Source of the DNA: Tildeniella nuda ZEHNDER 1965/U140
GTDB taxonomy: Bacteria; Cyanobacteriota; Cyanobacteriia; Leptolyngbyales; Leptolyngbyaceae
DNA length: 64,000 nucleotides
Direction: 5' to 3'
NCBI GenBank assembly: GCA_019358895.1
Contig: JAHHIG010000007.1
Coordinates: 215,197-279,196 of the forward strand
Positions 35,240-47,008 of this stretch are shown piece by piece (within the stretch, counting starts at the first letter, position 1; every line of letters starts with the position of its first letter). Position numbers and translations under genes: made by a program. Under the pieces are notes generated by a model. The model made no database searches. It worked only from the letters and a program-made list of their open reading frames with translations, and had not been told where the DNA came from.

Positions 35240-36250
35240 TCAAATGCCTACAGCCTGGAAATCGCCTAGAATTCTCACTTCTGGCTCCAAGTGCAGCGAC
35301 CAATGTTGCTCCACCTGCTGCTGTGCGTGACGAATGAGGCGAAAAATATCGCCTGCCATCGCATTGCCACAGTTGAGAATGAAATTGGCGTGACGCTCAG
35401 CAATTTGGGCATTCCCAATCTGGTATCCTTTGAGTCCAACTTGCTCAATCAGCCAGCCTGCTTTGTACCCGATCGGGTTACGGAAAACACTGCCACAACT
35501 GGGCAAATGATAGGGTTGCGTTGTGCGACGGTGCTGGTGATGCTGGCTTGTCAGCTCTGTCAGTGCTACTGGATCAAAACCGGGCTGCAACTGAAACGTT
35601 GCCTGTGTCACCAACCAATTGCTCCCTTGTAGCGCTGATGTGCGATAACGATAGCGCAGATCTTGCGCGGTCAGCACTTTGGTAGTGCCATTGGGAAGCA
35701 GCACACGCGCCTGCACCAGGTAGTCAGCAACGCAGCCACCGTGAGCACCCGCATTCATCACAACAGCGCCTCCAACGGTGCCAGGGATGCCGACTGCCCA
35801 TTCCATCCCTTTCCAACCGCGATCGGCGGCTGACCATGCCAGACGAGGGAGGGGGTCACCCGCACCCACCGTCACCTGCCCCAATTCTGGGTCAAATTGG
35901 GTTTGGCGCAGACGACGAGTGCTCATGACCAAACCAGGTAAGCCGCGATCGCTAATCAGGAGATTCGAGCCTGCTCCCAGAAGCGTCACTGATAAGTCAT
36001 GGCTTTGTGCCCACTCAAAGCTTGCCTGCAACTCGGTGATTTGTTTAGGGGCAACGTACCACTGGGCAGGACCACCCACACGGAAGGAAGTAAACGCTGC
36101 CAGGGGCACGTGAGGCTTGACGATACAGTCAGTGCCAGCGAGTCGAACAGGTTGGGCATCGCTCAGTTGGTTGACATACTTGAGTGGTTCAAAACTCAAA
36201 CGAGCGGTGCCAGGAATAGCAACTTTAGGGGGATCGTACGAGAGCGTCAT
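35240..36250 (-). CDS. murB: UDP-N-acetylenolpyruvoylglucosamine reductase
   Basis: MurB reduces UDP-GlcNAc-enolpyruvate to UDP-MurNAc with NADPH and FAD. The 336-residue protein has the FAD-binding TSFRVGGPAQWYV and GAGSNLLISDRGLPG motifs, YRYRTSAL and the catalytic-serine motif SCGSVFRNP. An N-terminal extension of about 35 residues is present. It is 80 bp downstream of murC, so the two form an operon. Confidence 0.96.
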   Translation of the reverse strand: MTLSYDPPKVAIPGTARLSFEPLKYVNQLSDAQPVRLAGTDCIVKPHVPLAAFTSFRVGGPAQWYVAPKQITELQASFEWAQSHDLSVTLLGAGSNLLISDRGLPGLVMSTRRLRQTQFDPELGQVTVGAGDPLPRLAWSAADRGWKGMEWAVGIPGTVGGAVVMNAGAHGGCVADYLVQARVLLPNGTTKVLTAQDLRYRYRTSALQGSNWLVTQATFQLQPGFDPVALTELTSQHHQHRRTTQPYHLPSCGSVFRNPIGYKAGWLIEQVGLKGYQIGNAQIAERHANFILNCGNAMAGDIFRLIRHAQQQVEQHWSLHLEPEVRILGDFQAVGI

Positions 36251-36330
36251 GGTGTTAAATCGTTTTTGTGACCCAACCAGTCAGCGCTAGTGGGTGCGTT
36301 GGTCTAAAGTCGTAGTGGTAAAGCATGGCG

Positions 36331-37893
36331 CTAGGCTTGGTTGCACCATGCCTGCGATCGCCCTTGCTCGATGCTCTGATGAAATGCCATCACTTCAGGA
36401 ATCAGCTGATTGAGGTTTCCTGCTCCCAAAAAGAGCGCAATATCCCCAGGCATTAACAGTTCAGTCAAGCGTTGACTGACTGACGGCAAAGACGGTTGAT
36501 ACTCTACTTGAGGATGGTAGTTTGCAACTAAATCAGCAACCTGCTGACCACTGATATTTCCTGGGTTTGCTTCACCAGCGCTGTAGATGTCACTGATCAC
36601 CACCACATCAGCATCGCTAAACGATGTGGCAAAGTCTGCTAAAAATGTAAGGGTACGGCTATAACGATGCGGTTGAAAAATAGCCACCACTCGGCGTTTG
36701 GAGGAGGAGATACCGCTGACTTGAAGGCGTGCAGCTGACAGTGTAGCTTGAAGTTCGCTGGGATGATGCGCGTAGTCGTCAACAAAGAGGATATCGTTGT
36801 ACTCACCCCGCCGCTCAAACCGTCGCCGAGCGCCTTCAAAGGTTGCGATCGCCTGCGCGATCGCCGCAAACTCCAACTTCAGTAAGCGTCCCACAGCAAC
36901 CGCTGCCAGAGCATTGCTGAGATTATGTTTTCCTAACAGCTTGACGTTTAGACGACCCAGAATGACACCCCGCTCCCAAACCCTTGCTGTAGTGCCATCT
37001 GCCCGGCAAGTAATACAGTCAACGGTGTAGTCAGCACCCGCATCAACATCTAAGCTGTAGCTGATAGTCGGTTGGAGTTGGTCTCGAACCGTTGCGCAGT
37101 CAATACTGCCGATCAGCGTTTGGCAGCGTCCAGCAAACGTTTTGAAAATCGCAATCACTTCATCCAAATTGCTGTAGTGATCAGGATGATCCAGCTCAAT
37201 ATTCGTAATAATGCCGATGCTTGCCGCCATTTTTACTAACGACCCGTCGGACTCGTCCGCTTCAGCAACCAGGTAAGCACCCTGTCCAAGGCGAGCATTG
37301 CCTTCCCAAGCGTTAACTTCACCACCCACTACGATCGTGGGGTCAAGCCCTGCTTGCAGCAACATATAGCCAATCATGCTGCTGGTTGTCGTCTTGCCGT
37401 GAGTCCCTGCGACCGCAATACTGTCGTATTTTTGCATCAACCCTGCGAGTACATCAGAGCGATGAAAAATAGGGCAACCCAAGGCGTGTGCTGCCAGATA
37501 TTCAGCATTGGCTGGATGAATAGCAGTCGAGCAGATCACTTGGGGTAGCCGCACGTCTGCCTGATTCGTCGGCGTTTGGTTGCGTGTCGATCGCAGCGAT
37601 CGTGAACGCTCAGCTTTGATCTTTGCTGGAGCAAGACCAACAGCGGCAGAAGCAAAGGACGCTTGCTCTGACTTTGTAGGCTCTTGAAAAAACTCCAGGT
37701 TGCTAGGATCTTGGCTCCAAAAAATATGAGCACCTTCTTCTTGTAGCCGTTGGGTCAGACGGCTGAGATGCAAATCAGACCCAGACACGGGTAGTCCACG
37801 TTTCGCTAAGACATAAGCAAGGGCTGACATTCCAATGCCGCCAATACCAATGAAATGAAATGGTCTACCGCTGAAATCGACGGAATCCAGCAT
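36331..37893 (-). CDS. murC: UDP-N-acetylmuramate--L-alanine ligase
   Basis: MurC adds the first residue of the peptidoglycan stem peptide. The 520-residue product has the nucleotide site GIGGIGMSALAYV, the ATP loop GTHGKTTTSSM and AEADESDGS. I chose ATG 37893 because GAGGAG lies 5 nt upstream; the GTG at 37899 would overlap that site. An insertion of about 40 residues rich in Ala, Ser and Arg (about residues 75-115) interrupts the first domain before ICSTAIHP and is not seen in typical MurC. Confidence 0.96.
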   Translation of the reverse strand: MLDSVDFSGRPFHFIGIGGIGMSALAYVLAKRGLPVSGSDLHLSRLTQRLQEEGAHIFWSQDPSNLEFFQEPTKSEQASFASAAVGLAPAKIKAERSRSLRSTRNQTPTNQADVRLPQVICSTAIHPANAEYLAAHALGCPIFHRSDVLAGLMQKYDSIAVAGTHGKTTTSSMIGYMLLQAGLDPTIVVGGEVNAWEGNARLGQGAYLVAEADESDGSLVKMAASIGIITNIELDHPDHYSNLDEVIAIFKTFAGRCQTLIGSIDCATVRDQLQPTISYSLDVDAGADYTVDCITCRADGTTARVWERGVILGRLNVKLLGKHNLSNALAAVAVGRLLKLEFAAIAQAIATFEGARRRFERRGEYNDILFVDDYAHHPSELQATLSAARLQVSGISSSKRRVVAIFQPHRYSRTLTFLADFATSFSDADVVVISDIYSAGEANPGNISGQQVADLVANYHPQVEYQPSLPSVSQRLTELLMPGDIALFLGAGNLNQLIPEVMAFHQSIEQGRSQAWCNQA

Positions 37894-37897
37894 TTTC

Positions 37898-37908
37898 ACT
37901 CCTCACAC
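37898..37908 (-). promoter_or_regulatory. murC ribosome-binding site complementary to the Yfr1 core
   Basis: The mRNA sequence GUGUGAGGAGU is the exact 11-nt complement of ACUCCUCACAC, the conserved core of Yfr1. It includes the Shine-Dalgarno GAGGAG. A simple repeat GTGTGGTGTGTG runs into it, so a chance origin is possible. Confidence 0.4.
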
Positions 37909-38317
37909 ACCACACCAATATCTCGCGCTATCATATCAAGGATTATCTTTTCGGGATACAGCTTTTCTATAAATCTCGCAGCTTGACAACATAGTCTCGT
38001 ATTGCCAGATGAGATTTAATGACTCTAAAAGCTAGATCGCCTGGTGTTTAGAAATCTGCTCCTATGAAATTGGCTTGAATGCTTGGATTGTACCCGCAAA
38101 CCCGGATTGTCAAACCAAGCATTACGTCAAGAACAATCGATCTATGTATTAGTTACACTGCTGCTGCGACCGCTTCCTGATTAGTAGCAGTAAAATTTAG
38201 CCACGATCGTTCTATTGGTTCATCTGTATCGGTACCAACTCATAGTGGTATGTGTCTCCTCATCTAAAAAGGTTGCAACAGTTTGAAGATGTCTAGATTT
38301 TAGGTGCCCTATTAAAG
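37909..38317. other. Divergent promoter region of murC and nadD
   Basis: A 409-bp AT-richer region without a recognisable gene, RNA or repeat. Confidence 0.55.
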
Positions 38318-39064
38318 ATGTCTAAAATTGCCATCTTTGGCGGTACGTTTGATCCAGTGCATTGGGGACATCTTTTGCTGGCGGAAACGGCATTCGATCA
38401 GTTCCATCTCGATCGCGTCATTTGGGTGCCCACGCTTCGCCCATCTTATAAAGCGCCTCCACTGCTTGCCTTTGAGCATCGCCTGGAAATGGTGCGACGT
38501 GCGATCGCGGCTCACCCAGGGTTTACCGTCTCGGCGGTCAATGGACAGTCGTCAGACAGGTCTTACGCGATCGAGACGTTCAATCTTCTGCAAGCACTCG
38601 AACCCAACGCTCTTTGGCATTGGATTGTCGGCAACGATGCGTTTCAAAGTTTGCCTAAATGGCAAGATAGCCATGTATTAATGAAGCAATGTCTTTGGCT
38701 AGTGGCACCGAGAGTGTTGGAGGGCGAAGGGAGAGAGGAGAGGCGAGAGGGGAGAGGGGAGCAAAAAGAGGAGCCAAGCTTCCCAGACGGTCAGCCGATG
38801 GAAATTAGCATTCAGGAAGACCAATCTACACTCAAAAATCTGCGTGCTTTAACCTCCTCACCTCCTCACCCCCTCACCCCCTTACCCCCTCACCTTTCCA
38901 CTCTCTCACCCCATCTCCGCTGGTATCCACTACAAATGCCATCTGTAGCGATCTCCTCTAGCTTGATTCGATCGCGCTGTCGGGAGGGACGATCGATTCG
39001 GTATCTAGTACCCGAAGCAGTGCATTCTTATATTGTTGGACAAAACTTGTACCAGATGAGTTAA
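38318..39064 (+). CDS. nadD: Nicotinate-nucleotide adenylyltransferase with a low-complexity insertion
   Basis: NadD makes deamido-NAD from nicotinate mononucleotide and ATP. The nucleotidyltransferase motif GGTFDPVHWGH is at residues 8-18, and the second motif ISSSLIRSR is near the C-terminus. At 248 residues it is about 50 longer than usual. The excess (about residues 135-205) consists of GEGREERREGRGEQKEE and PPHPLTPLPPHLSTLSP segments, encoded by GAGAGGGG and CCCCTCA simple repeats. The insertion keeps the frame and lies in a loop between WLVAPR and the ISSSLIR motif, so the enzyme is probably still active. Confidence 0.92.
   Translation: MSKIAIFGGTFDPVHWGHLLLAETAFDQFHLDRVIWVPTLRPSYKAPPLLAFEHRLEMVRRAIAAHPGFTVSAVNGQSSDRSYAIETFNLLQALEPNALWHWIVGNDAFQSLPKWQDSHVLMKQCLWLVAPRVLEGEGREERREGRGEQKEEPSFPDGQPMEISIQEDQSTLKNLRALTSSPPHPLTPLPPHLSTLSPHLRWYPLQMPSVAISSSLIRSRCREGRSIRYLVPEAVHSYIVGQNLYQMS
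38719..38912. repeat. Simple-repeat insertions within nadD
   Basis: A purine tract (GAGAGGAGAGGCGAGAGGGG) and, about 90 bp on, a pyrimidine tract of CCTCACC/CCCCTCA units on the same strand. Confidence 0.85.
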
Positions 39065-39274
39065 AATACCTACTTAGAGCTTTGATGATACAAATGGTAA
39101 TCTAAGTCTGCGTTGAGGGTTGCGGCTAAAGTGGTTGTCAGTAGCGCGATCGGGTTGCTAGTAAGTTGCTTGAAACACCGTGATCATAGAGTGAGTGATT
39201 GCACTCGTATCCTTAGAGTCTTATGATCAATTTGACTACCAGAAATCTTTTTAACAGATAGAGGGCAAGACGCA

Positions 39275-40288
39275 GTGATTAGAGTAGCGATTAACGGGTT
39301 TGGACGTATCGGACGCAATTTCATGCGGTGCTGGCTGACTCGCGCCAACAGTCAGATCGAAGTCGTCGCCATCAACGACACTTCTGATCCCAAAACGAAT
39401 GCTCACCTGTTGCAATACGACACCATGTTGGGCAAGTTCAATGCTGACATTAGCGCCGATGAAAACACCATCACCGTGAATGGGCATACGATTAAATGTA
39501 CGTCCGATCGTAATCCTGAAAACTTGCCCTGGAAAGCGTGGGACATTGACCTCATCATTGAATCGACGGGCGTGTTTGTCAGCAAAGAAGGTGCCTCAAA
39601 GCACATTACAGCGGGCGCAAAGAAAGTACTGATTACAGCACCCGGCAAAGGTGATGACGGTACATTTGTGGTCGGTGTTAACCAGCAAGACTACACGCAT
39701 GAGAATCATTGGGTGATCAGCAATGCAAGCTGTACCACCAATTGTCTTGCGCCGATCGCCAAGGTAATGCACGAAAACTTCGGCATTATCAAGGGCGTGA
39801 TGACGACAACTCACAGCTACACAGGCGATCAGCGGCTCCTGGATGCAAGCCATCGGGATTTACGTCGAGCAAGAGCGGCTGCCATGAACATCGTACCGAC
39901 CTCAACAGGGGCCGCTAAAGCCGTTGCGATGGTGCTGCCAGCTCTAGCGGGTAAGCTGAACGGAATTGCCTTGCGCGTACCAACCCCTAACGTCTCGATC
40001 GTTGATTTGGTCGTCCAGGTCGAGAAAACCACATTTGCCGAACAGGTGAACGAAGTCCTCAAAGACGCGTCCGAAAATTCGCTCAAAGGCATCTTGAAGT
40101 ACTGCGACTTGCCGCTGGTCTCCAGTGATCACGCAGGTACTGATGAGTCTTCGATCATTGACGCGGCTCTGACCATGGTTATGGGTGGCGATTTGGTCAA
40201 AGTGGTTGCCTGGTATGACAACGAATGGGGCTACAGCCAGCGTGTAGTTGACCTTGCCGAATTAGTCGCTGAAAAGTGGGTCGCTTAA
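39275..40288 (+). CDS. gap2: Glyceraldehyde-3-phosphate dehydrogenase, Gap2 (photosynthetic) type
   Basis: Gap2 uses NADPH or NADH to reduce 1,3-bisphosphoglycerate in the Calvin cycle and is the partner of CP12. The 337-residue protein has [10 protein letters not shown], the catalytic Cys153 in [12 protein letters not shown] and the Gap2-like cofactor loop [15 protein letters not shown]. It starts at GTG 39275. The type call rests on the cofactor loop and the length. Confidence 0.95.
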   Translation: MIRVAINGFGRIGRNFMRCWLTRANSQIEVVAINDTSDPKTNAHLLQYDTMLGKFNADISADENTITVNGHTIKCTSDRNPENLPWKAWDIDLIIESTGVFVSKEGASKHITAGAKKVLITAPGKGDDGTFVVGVNQQDYTHENHWVISNASCTTNCLAPIAKVMHENFGIIKGVMTTTHSYTGDQRLLDASHRDLRRARAAAMNIVPTSTGAAKAVAMVLPALAGKLNGIALRVPTPNVSIVDLVVQVEKTTFAEQVNEVLKDASENSLKGILKYCDLPLVSSDHAGTDESSIIDAALTMVMGGDLVKVVAWYDNEWGYSQRVVDLAELVAEKWVA

Positions 40289-40469
40289 CTGCGTCAGCGC
40301 TTTGCTCTAAAATAACCGTATCAATGTCCGTTTCTGAATCGGTTTCCCGTAACGTAGTCATAAACTGTTTTCACCGTTGCTTTCACTCTGAACATTCAGA
40401 CTGAGATCAGCGGTGAAGATTTTTGAGAGGCTGCTTGCTTTTTACTTCAAGCACTCTATAGCGGTTGTT

Positions 40470-41846
40470 ATGTCGCTCTCAGGAACCACGATCGCTGCGA
40501 TTGCCACCGCTGTTGTCCCTGAACAAGGTAGTGTGGGCATCGTGCGCGTCTCTGGCTCAGAGGCGATCGCGATCGCGCGTACACTCTTCCACGCTCCTGG
40601 TCAGCAACCCTGGGAAAGCCATCGCATCCTCTACGGCTATCTGCGTCACCCCAAAACTCAACAGGTCGTAGATGAAGCACTTTTGCTACTGATGCTGGCT
40701 CCCCGCTCTTATACTCGTGAAGACGTGGTGGAATTCCACTGTCACGGTGGCATTATGGCAGTGCAGCGGGTATTGCAGCTTTGCCTGGAGCAAGGCGCAC
40801 ATCTGGCACAACCCGGAGAATTCACGCTCAGAGCCTTTTTGAATGGGCGGTTGGATTTGACGCAGGCAGAGAGTATTACAGATTTGGTCGGCGCACGATC
40901 GCCCCAGGCGGCTCAAACCGCACTGGCTGGCTTACAGGGAAAACTCGCGCATCCCATCCGCCAACTCCGTGCTAAGTGCCTGGATATTTTGGCAGACGTA
41001 GAAGCACGCATTGACTTTGAAGAAGACCTGCCGCCGTTGGATGAGGTTGAGCTTCAAGCCCAACTAGAGCAGGTATTGGCAGACGTGAGTCGTCTTTTGG
41101 CAACTGCCGATCGCGGCGAGCTGCTGCGATCGGGTCTGAAAGTGGCGATCGTCGGTCGTCCCAATGTGGGCAAATCCAGCTTGCTCAATGCCTGGAGCCA
41201 GAGCGATCGCGCGATCGTGACTGACCTTCCGGGCACCACCCGCGATGTAGTGGAATCGCAGCTTGTGGTCGGCGGCATTCCCATTCAGGTACTCGACACA
41301 GCGGGCATTCGTGACACTGATGATCAAGTCGAAAAAATTGGCGTAGAGCGATCGCGCCAAGCTGCCCAGAACGCCGATCTGGTCTTGCTCACCATTGATG
41401 CTCAAGCAGGCTGGACAGATGCCGATCAAACGATTTATGAACAGGTACGCGATCGTCCCCTAATCCTGATCCTCAACAAAATCGATTTAGTGAGCGCGTC
41501 TTCCCCACACCCCACACCCCACACCCCACACCCCACCGTTAAAACTGCCGCTGCCCTCAACCAAGGCATTAACTCATTGGAAACGGCAATCCTGGAAACA
41601 GTTCAAGCGGGAACCCTGCAAGCAGCAAACCTCGATATTGCGATTAATCAACGACAAGCGGCTGCCCTCACACGAGCAAAAGCGGCATTAGAACAAGTGC
41701 AAGGAACGATCGCCGATCGCCTGCCCCTAGATTTTTGGACGATCGATCTCCGCAGCACGATTCAGGCGCTTGGTGAAATTCTGGGTGAAGATGTCACCGA
41801 ATCGGTCTTAGATCGAATCTTCAGCCGTTTCTGCATCGGCAAGTAA
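40470..41846 (+). CDS. mnmE: tRNA modification GTPase MnmE with a repeat-encoded insertion
   Basis: MnmE, with MnmG, modifies the wobble uridine of certain tRNAs. From ATG 40470 the product is 458 residues and starts [15 protein letters not shown], as other family members do; the frame is open 57 bp further upstream but that part is not conserved. G1 (GRPNVGKSS), G3 (DTAG), G4 (NKID) and the C-terminal CIGK are intact. Just after G4 a short insertion, [14 protein letters not shown], is encoded by five CCCCACA heptamers. Confidence 0.95.
   Translation: MSLSGTTIAAIATAVVPEQGSVGIVRVSGSEAIAIARTLFHAPGQQPWESHRILYGYLRHPKTQQVVDEALLLLMLAPRSYTREDVVEFHCHGGIMAVQRVLQLCLEQGAHLAQPGEFTLRAFLNGRLDLTQAESITDLVGARSPQAAQTALAGLQGKLAHPIRQLRAKCLDILADVEARIDFEEDLPPLDEVELQAQLEQVLADVSRLLATADRGELLRSGLKVAIVGRPNVGKSSLLNAWSQSDRAIVTDLPGTTRDVVESQLVVGGIPIQVLDTAGIRDTDDQVEKIGVERSRQAAQNADLVLLTIDAQAGWTDADQTIYEQVRDRPLILILNKIDLVSASSPHPTPHTPHPTVKTAAALNQGINSLETAILETVQAGTLQAANLDIAINQRQAAALTRAKAALEQVQGTIADRLPLDFWTIDLRSTIQALGEILGEDVTESVLDRIFSRFCIGK
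41503..41536. repeat. CCCCACA heptamer tract inside mnmE
   Basis: Four perfect copies and one partial copy of CCCCACA in the coding strand. The 7-bp unit is not a multiple of three. Confidence 0.9.
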
Positions 41847-41894
41847 GCGCCTTTGAGCGGCTCTAGCTTTGGCATTTATATACTTAACGCACCA

Positions 41895-41996
41895 TGTTAT
41901 TTGCCCTCATCCCCCAACCCCTTCTCCCTGGGGAGAAGGAGCTTCCGGGTGCCCTCTCCTGTGGGAGAGGGCTAGGGTGAGGGCGGATTGGGTGAC
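41895..41996. repeat. Diverged relative of the family 2 element
   Basis: It holds two hairpins like those in the family 2 element: CTTCTCCCTGGGGAGAAG and CCCTCTCCTGTGGGAGAGGG, and ends in GGGTGAGGGCG. It lacks the GGGAGCATG ends. It sits between the convergent mnmE and sir genes and may act as a terminator. Confidence 0.65.
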
Positions 41997-42018
41997 GCAA
42001 GATATAAACACCCTAGCT

Positions 42019-43983
<1,965 letters not shown>

Positions 43984-44270
43984 CAGAAGGGCGACAAAAA
44001 AGAGTCAACTAATTACCAAAGCGATCGCGGGAGTCATTGCAATTCCCAGCAAGTCGGTCGGAATCGTGTGAATATTACACAATCCTATCACTGCTTCACT
44101 GACTCGCACAGGCTCCAACCGTTTCTAACCCAGTTGAGACGTGATGATTTGAGCAGTCAGACTTCAACGATTGTAACGTTGATCGCCCATAAATTATCGC
44201 CCACAGACCGAAGCCCAGGGCGATAAAGGAGCGTTCTTGCAGACGTTGAGTGAGCCTTCACTGGATGCGC

Positions 44271-45098
44271 TTATGGCTCAATGGAACGGTCTTTGGGTGC
44301 TGGGGGAAGCTGAGCGATCGGACGATCGATCTCATCATCGTCTTTAATCGTTTCAGAGGCTTTGTGTAGCAAAGCACTCAGCAGATTCCGAACTTTGTGC
44401 TCTCGACGAGCCAAGGCAGCACCAGCCTCACCAATTTGCTGTTCCAACTGGGCGAACTTTTGGTCAGCCTGACCCTTCACAGCTTCGGCTTTAGGGCGCG
44501 CCTGACTGTACCAGTGCTTAGCATCGTCTAAATGCTCTTGTGCCTGCCCGTAATACGACTCAGAGCGTGCAGCTAGCGTCGCGCGCAGGATCGCTGCCTG
44601 AGCTTGCAGTTGAGCGTAACGTTTTTTCAACAACGATGCTTCTTCGCTGTTCTGGGCAGTAGCAATCGCCTCTTCAACCAATGCCCTAATTTTGTCCGGT
44701 GCAGTGTTGGCAGCTTCTTGAACACCTTCCAAACCAGTCGTAATTTCCTGCTCTAACGCCTCTTGCTGCGCTGAAAGCTTGGTTTGCAGCCGTTTTACTT
44801 CTGCTTCAGTTTCAGCGATTTTTTGCTGGCGAGCACCACTGATGCCATCGACAATGCCATCGATCGAGGCAGCAATTTCGTCTTTGGTTTCCTTGCCGGT
44901 TTCTTGCAAACCTGCGATCGCAGACGAGAAAACATCCTTCACGCTCGAACGAAAGTCGCTGGAGCCTTCTTTGAACTCAGCCGTGACTTGCGAGATGGCA
45001 GCACGAACAATTTCGCGGATGCGATCGCTCCGTACTTTTCCGACTTCTTTGACTTGCTTTAGTTCCGTTGCAAGCTTATCTTTCACTGGAGTAGACAT
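44271..45098 (-). CDS. Long helical, coiled-coil protein of unknown function
   Basis: The 275-residue protein is almost entirely amphipathic helix, rich in Ala, Glu, Lys and Gln, with few aromatics and no membrane segment. Segments such as QTKLSAQQEALEQEITTGLE recall phasin-, apolipoprotein- or LEA-like stress proteins. The C-terminus is acidic and proline-containing (DDDEIDRPIAQLPPAP). Membrane-surface or protein-protecting roles are possible, but nothing in the sequence decides. It stands alone, with sir further downstream on the same strand. Confidence 0.75.
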   Translation of the reverse strand: MSTPVKDKLATELKQVKEVGKVRSDRIREIVRAAISQVTAEFKEGSSDFRSSVKDVFSSAIAGLQETGKETKDEIAASIDGIVDGISGARQQKIAETEAEVKRLQTKLSAQQEALEQEITTGLEGVQEAANTAPDKIRALVEEAIATAQNSEEASLLKKRYAQLQAQAAILRATLAARSESYYGQAQEHLDDAKHWYSQARPKAEAVKGQADQKFAQLEQQIGEAGAALARREHKVRNLLSALLHKASETIKDDDEIDRPIAQLPPAPKDRSIEP

Positions 45099-45364
45099 GG
45101 TTACAAGCTCCTAAATAAGTGGTATGAGCCAGATCAAACGTGCATTCAGCTTCAAAAAACTTGCGAACCTTTATCTAGAACTGTGCTCAAAAGCTGCGAT
45201 CTTAAAACTGCGCTTTTAGCATCGTTGTCTGACTGCTCCACTCCATCCTGACAAAAGCTACCGCCGTTAACGTCCCTCCTGCGGTAGGAAATCTACACCA
45301 AGACGAGTAGTAAAAACCGAAGAGGTTTCCACGGGATGACAAAACTCATCTCGCAAGGTGGTGA

Positions 45365-45496
<132 letters not shown>

Positions 45497-45607
45497 AATG
45501 CCTCAATAGCATAGAGGGCGCAAAGATCAACTCTCTGCGCCCTTCACGTGTTGGGATTAAACTAGCCAGTCAGTTTCAGAACAAAAGCGGCATCGACTTG
45601 CTATGCA

Positions 45608-46162
45608 CTAGAAGCGGTAACCTACGCCTGCCTGAAAGCTTACAGCATCAGCAGGGCTATTTTTGTACGCATCAATGCCCCACTTGGCATCGCCGTAAAC
45701 AACGACGTTTCTGCCCAATCCGGCTTCAGCTCCAGCAGTAAGAACGGGAGCATTCTTGTTACCTAATGGCGATGGCTTACCTTCTTTATCGGCAAAGGAA
45801 TAGCCAGCACCAGCGTAGAGGTTAGCGTTGCTAGAAATGGGTAGATCGTAGGTTAAGAGAGGCATAATCGCGGCACTTTCGCCACCAAACAAAACAGCAC
45901 CTCTAACAGAAATGGGTGCGTTGGGAATGGCAAAACGACCCTGAATGTTGCCGCCAATGGTAGCCGCATCGCCACTTTGTCCACCGTTCGTAACGCCAGA
46001 TGAAACACCCGCCCCAATGTAGCTGTCGTTAAAAGTAATGGGTTGGGCAGAAGCGTTACCAGCAAAGAGAACGGCAGGCGCGATCGCCAGTGCTGACAGA
46101 GCAACAATGCCGACAGGCAGAGCCTTACGAATGGCTGCTAAAAGAGTTTGAGAGAGTAGCAT
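45608..46162 (-). CDS. Small outer-membrane-type beta-barrel protein
   Basis: From ATG 46162 the product is 184 residues. That start gives a clean signal peptide (ALPVGIVALSALAIAPAVLF, then AGNASAQ) and has GAGGAA 6 nt upstream; the frame is open another 198 bp upstream without these features. The mature part alternates strand-like segments (GAVLFGGESAAIMPLLTYDL, NLYAGAGYSFADKEG, VVYGDAKWGIDAY) and ends in YRF, as outer-membrane barrels do. The ligand or pore function is unknown. Confidence 0.82.
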   Translation of the reverse strand: MLLSQTLLAAIRKALPVGIVALSALAIAPAVLFAGNASAQPITFNDSYIGAGVSSGVTNGGQSGDAATIGGNIQGRFAIPNAPISVRGAVLFGGESAAIMPLLTYDLPISSNANLYAGAGYSFADKEGKPSPLGNKNAPVLTAGAEAGLGRNVVVYGDAKWGIDAYKNSPADAVSFQAGVGYRF

Positions 46163-46680
46163 GGTAGAGTTCCTCACAGGAATAGGTTGTTTAGTCCAGC
46201 TAAAGTTAAAGTCGAAAAACGTATCAAGTATGTTCCAGAGATTGTATCCAAAAAATGTCGCACAGAGTAGCAGGATAAAAGTGCTGTGTGCAGCTTTGGC
46301 AGTAGAAAAAGCGATTGAATCTTTTCTACGTGTGAACTTCGCCAAAAGAGTAAGGCTCACAATTTAAAAAGTTAGAGCTAGCTAACCCTTCTTAATCTGA
46401 TATAGCGGTTTACTGGAATCGATCGCTGCTTAAAAGGGTCTGTTTTGCAACTGTCACAAATAGTTTGGGTATAAAAAGCAATTGTTTCACTAACAGTAAC
46501 ATCTCCCGTTAAATGATTCATCCAACAGGATGTAGCGATCGACGATGACCTAGTGCTAAGAAATCCCTGTTTTAACCAAAGAGCGTCCTGAATACCGCTT
46601 TTTTCATGCTGCTAATTTGCTATCGTGCTACGTAGCCCAGTGCAAAGCTTGCTTGCTTCAACGGCACGCTATGTGTGAAC

Positions 46681-46858
46681 GGTTTGTTCGGGAGCATGTC
46701 ACCTTTGCGCCCTCACCCTTTTCTTGTATGCCGTAGGCTTTAAGCCCTCTCCCTGTGGGAGAGGGACTTTGAATCTTGCTCCCTTCTCCTTGGGGAGAAG
46801 GGCTGGGGATGAGGGCAAAGGCAGCAACTTACGAAAGTGACATGCTCCCGGTTTGTTC
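46681..46858 (+). mobile_element. 160-bp MITE, family 2, copy 1, with target duplication
   Basis: The element (46690-46849) has perfect 13-bp inverted ends GGGAGCATGTCAC and two inner hairpins (CCCTCTCCCTGTGGGAGAGGG region and CTTCTCCTTGGGGAGAAG). It is flanked by the 9-bp direct repeat GGTTTGTTC (46681-46689 and 46850-46858). It encodes no protein. A copy with one base difference lies at 59430-59589. Confidence 0.92.
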
Positions 46859-46988
46859 TAGGGCGCGTCATCAATTAGCTCCAAAACCTTGCGGTATCGG
46901 CATAATCGCGCCCGCCCCTAGCCACCAGGCTAGGGGCGGGAACCCTTGCTGCAAGTCATGGGTAGTTGTAATTGATGACAGCTCCTAG
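46858..46988 (-). mobile_element. MITE-like element, family 1, copy C
   Basis: In reverse orientation, with ends TAGGGCGCGTCATCAATTAG and, inverted, TAGGAGCTGTCATCAATTAC, bounded by CTA. An inner 13-bp perfect stem, CCCGCCCCTAGCC/GGCTAGGGGCGGG with a 4-nt loop, is better preserved than in copies A and B. It starts where the target duplication of the family 2 element ends. Confidence 0.85.
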
Positions 46989-47008
46989 CAAGGGGCGCAC
47001 GATCGCGC

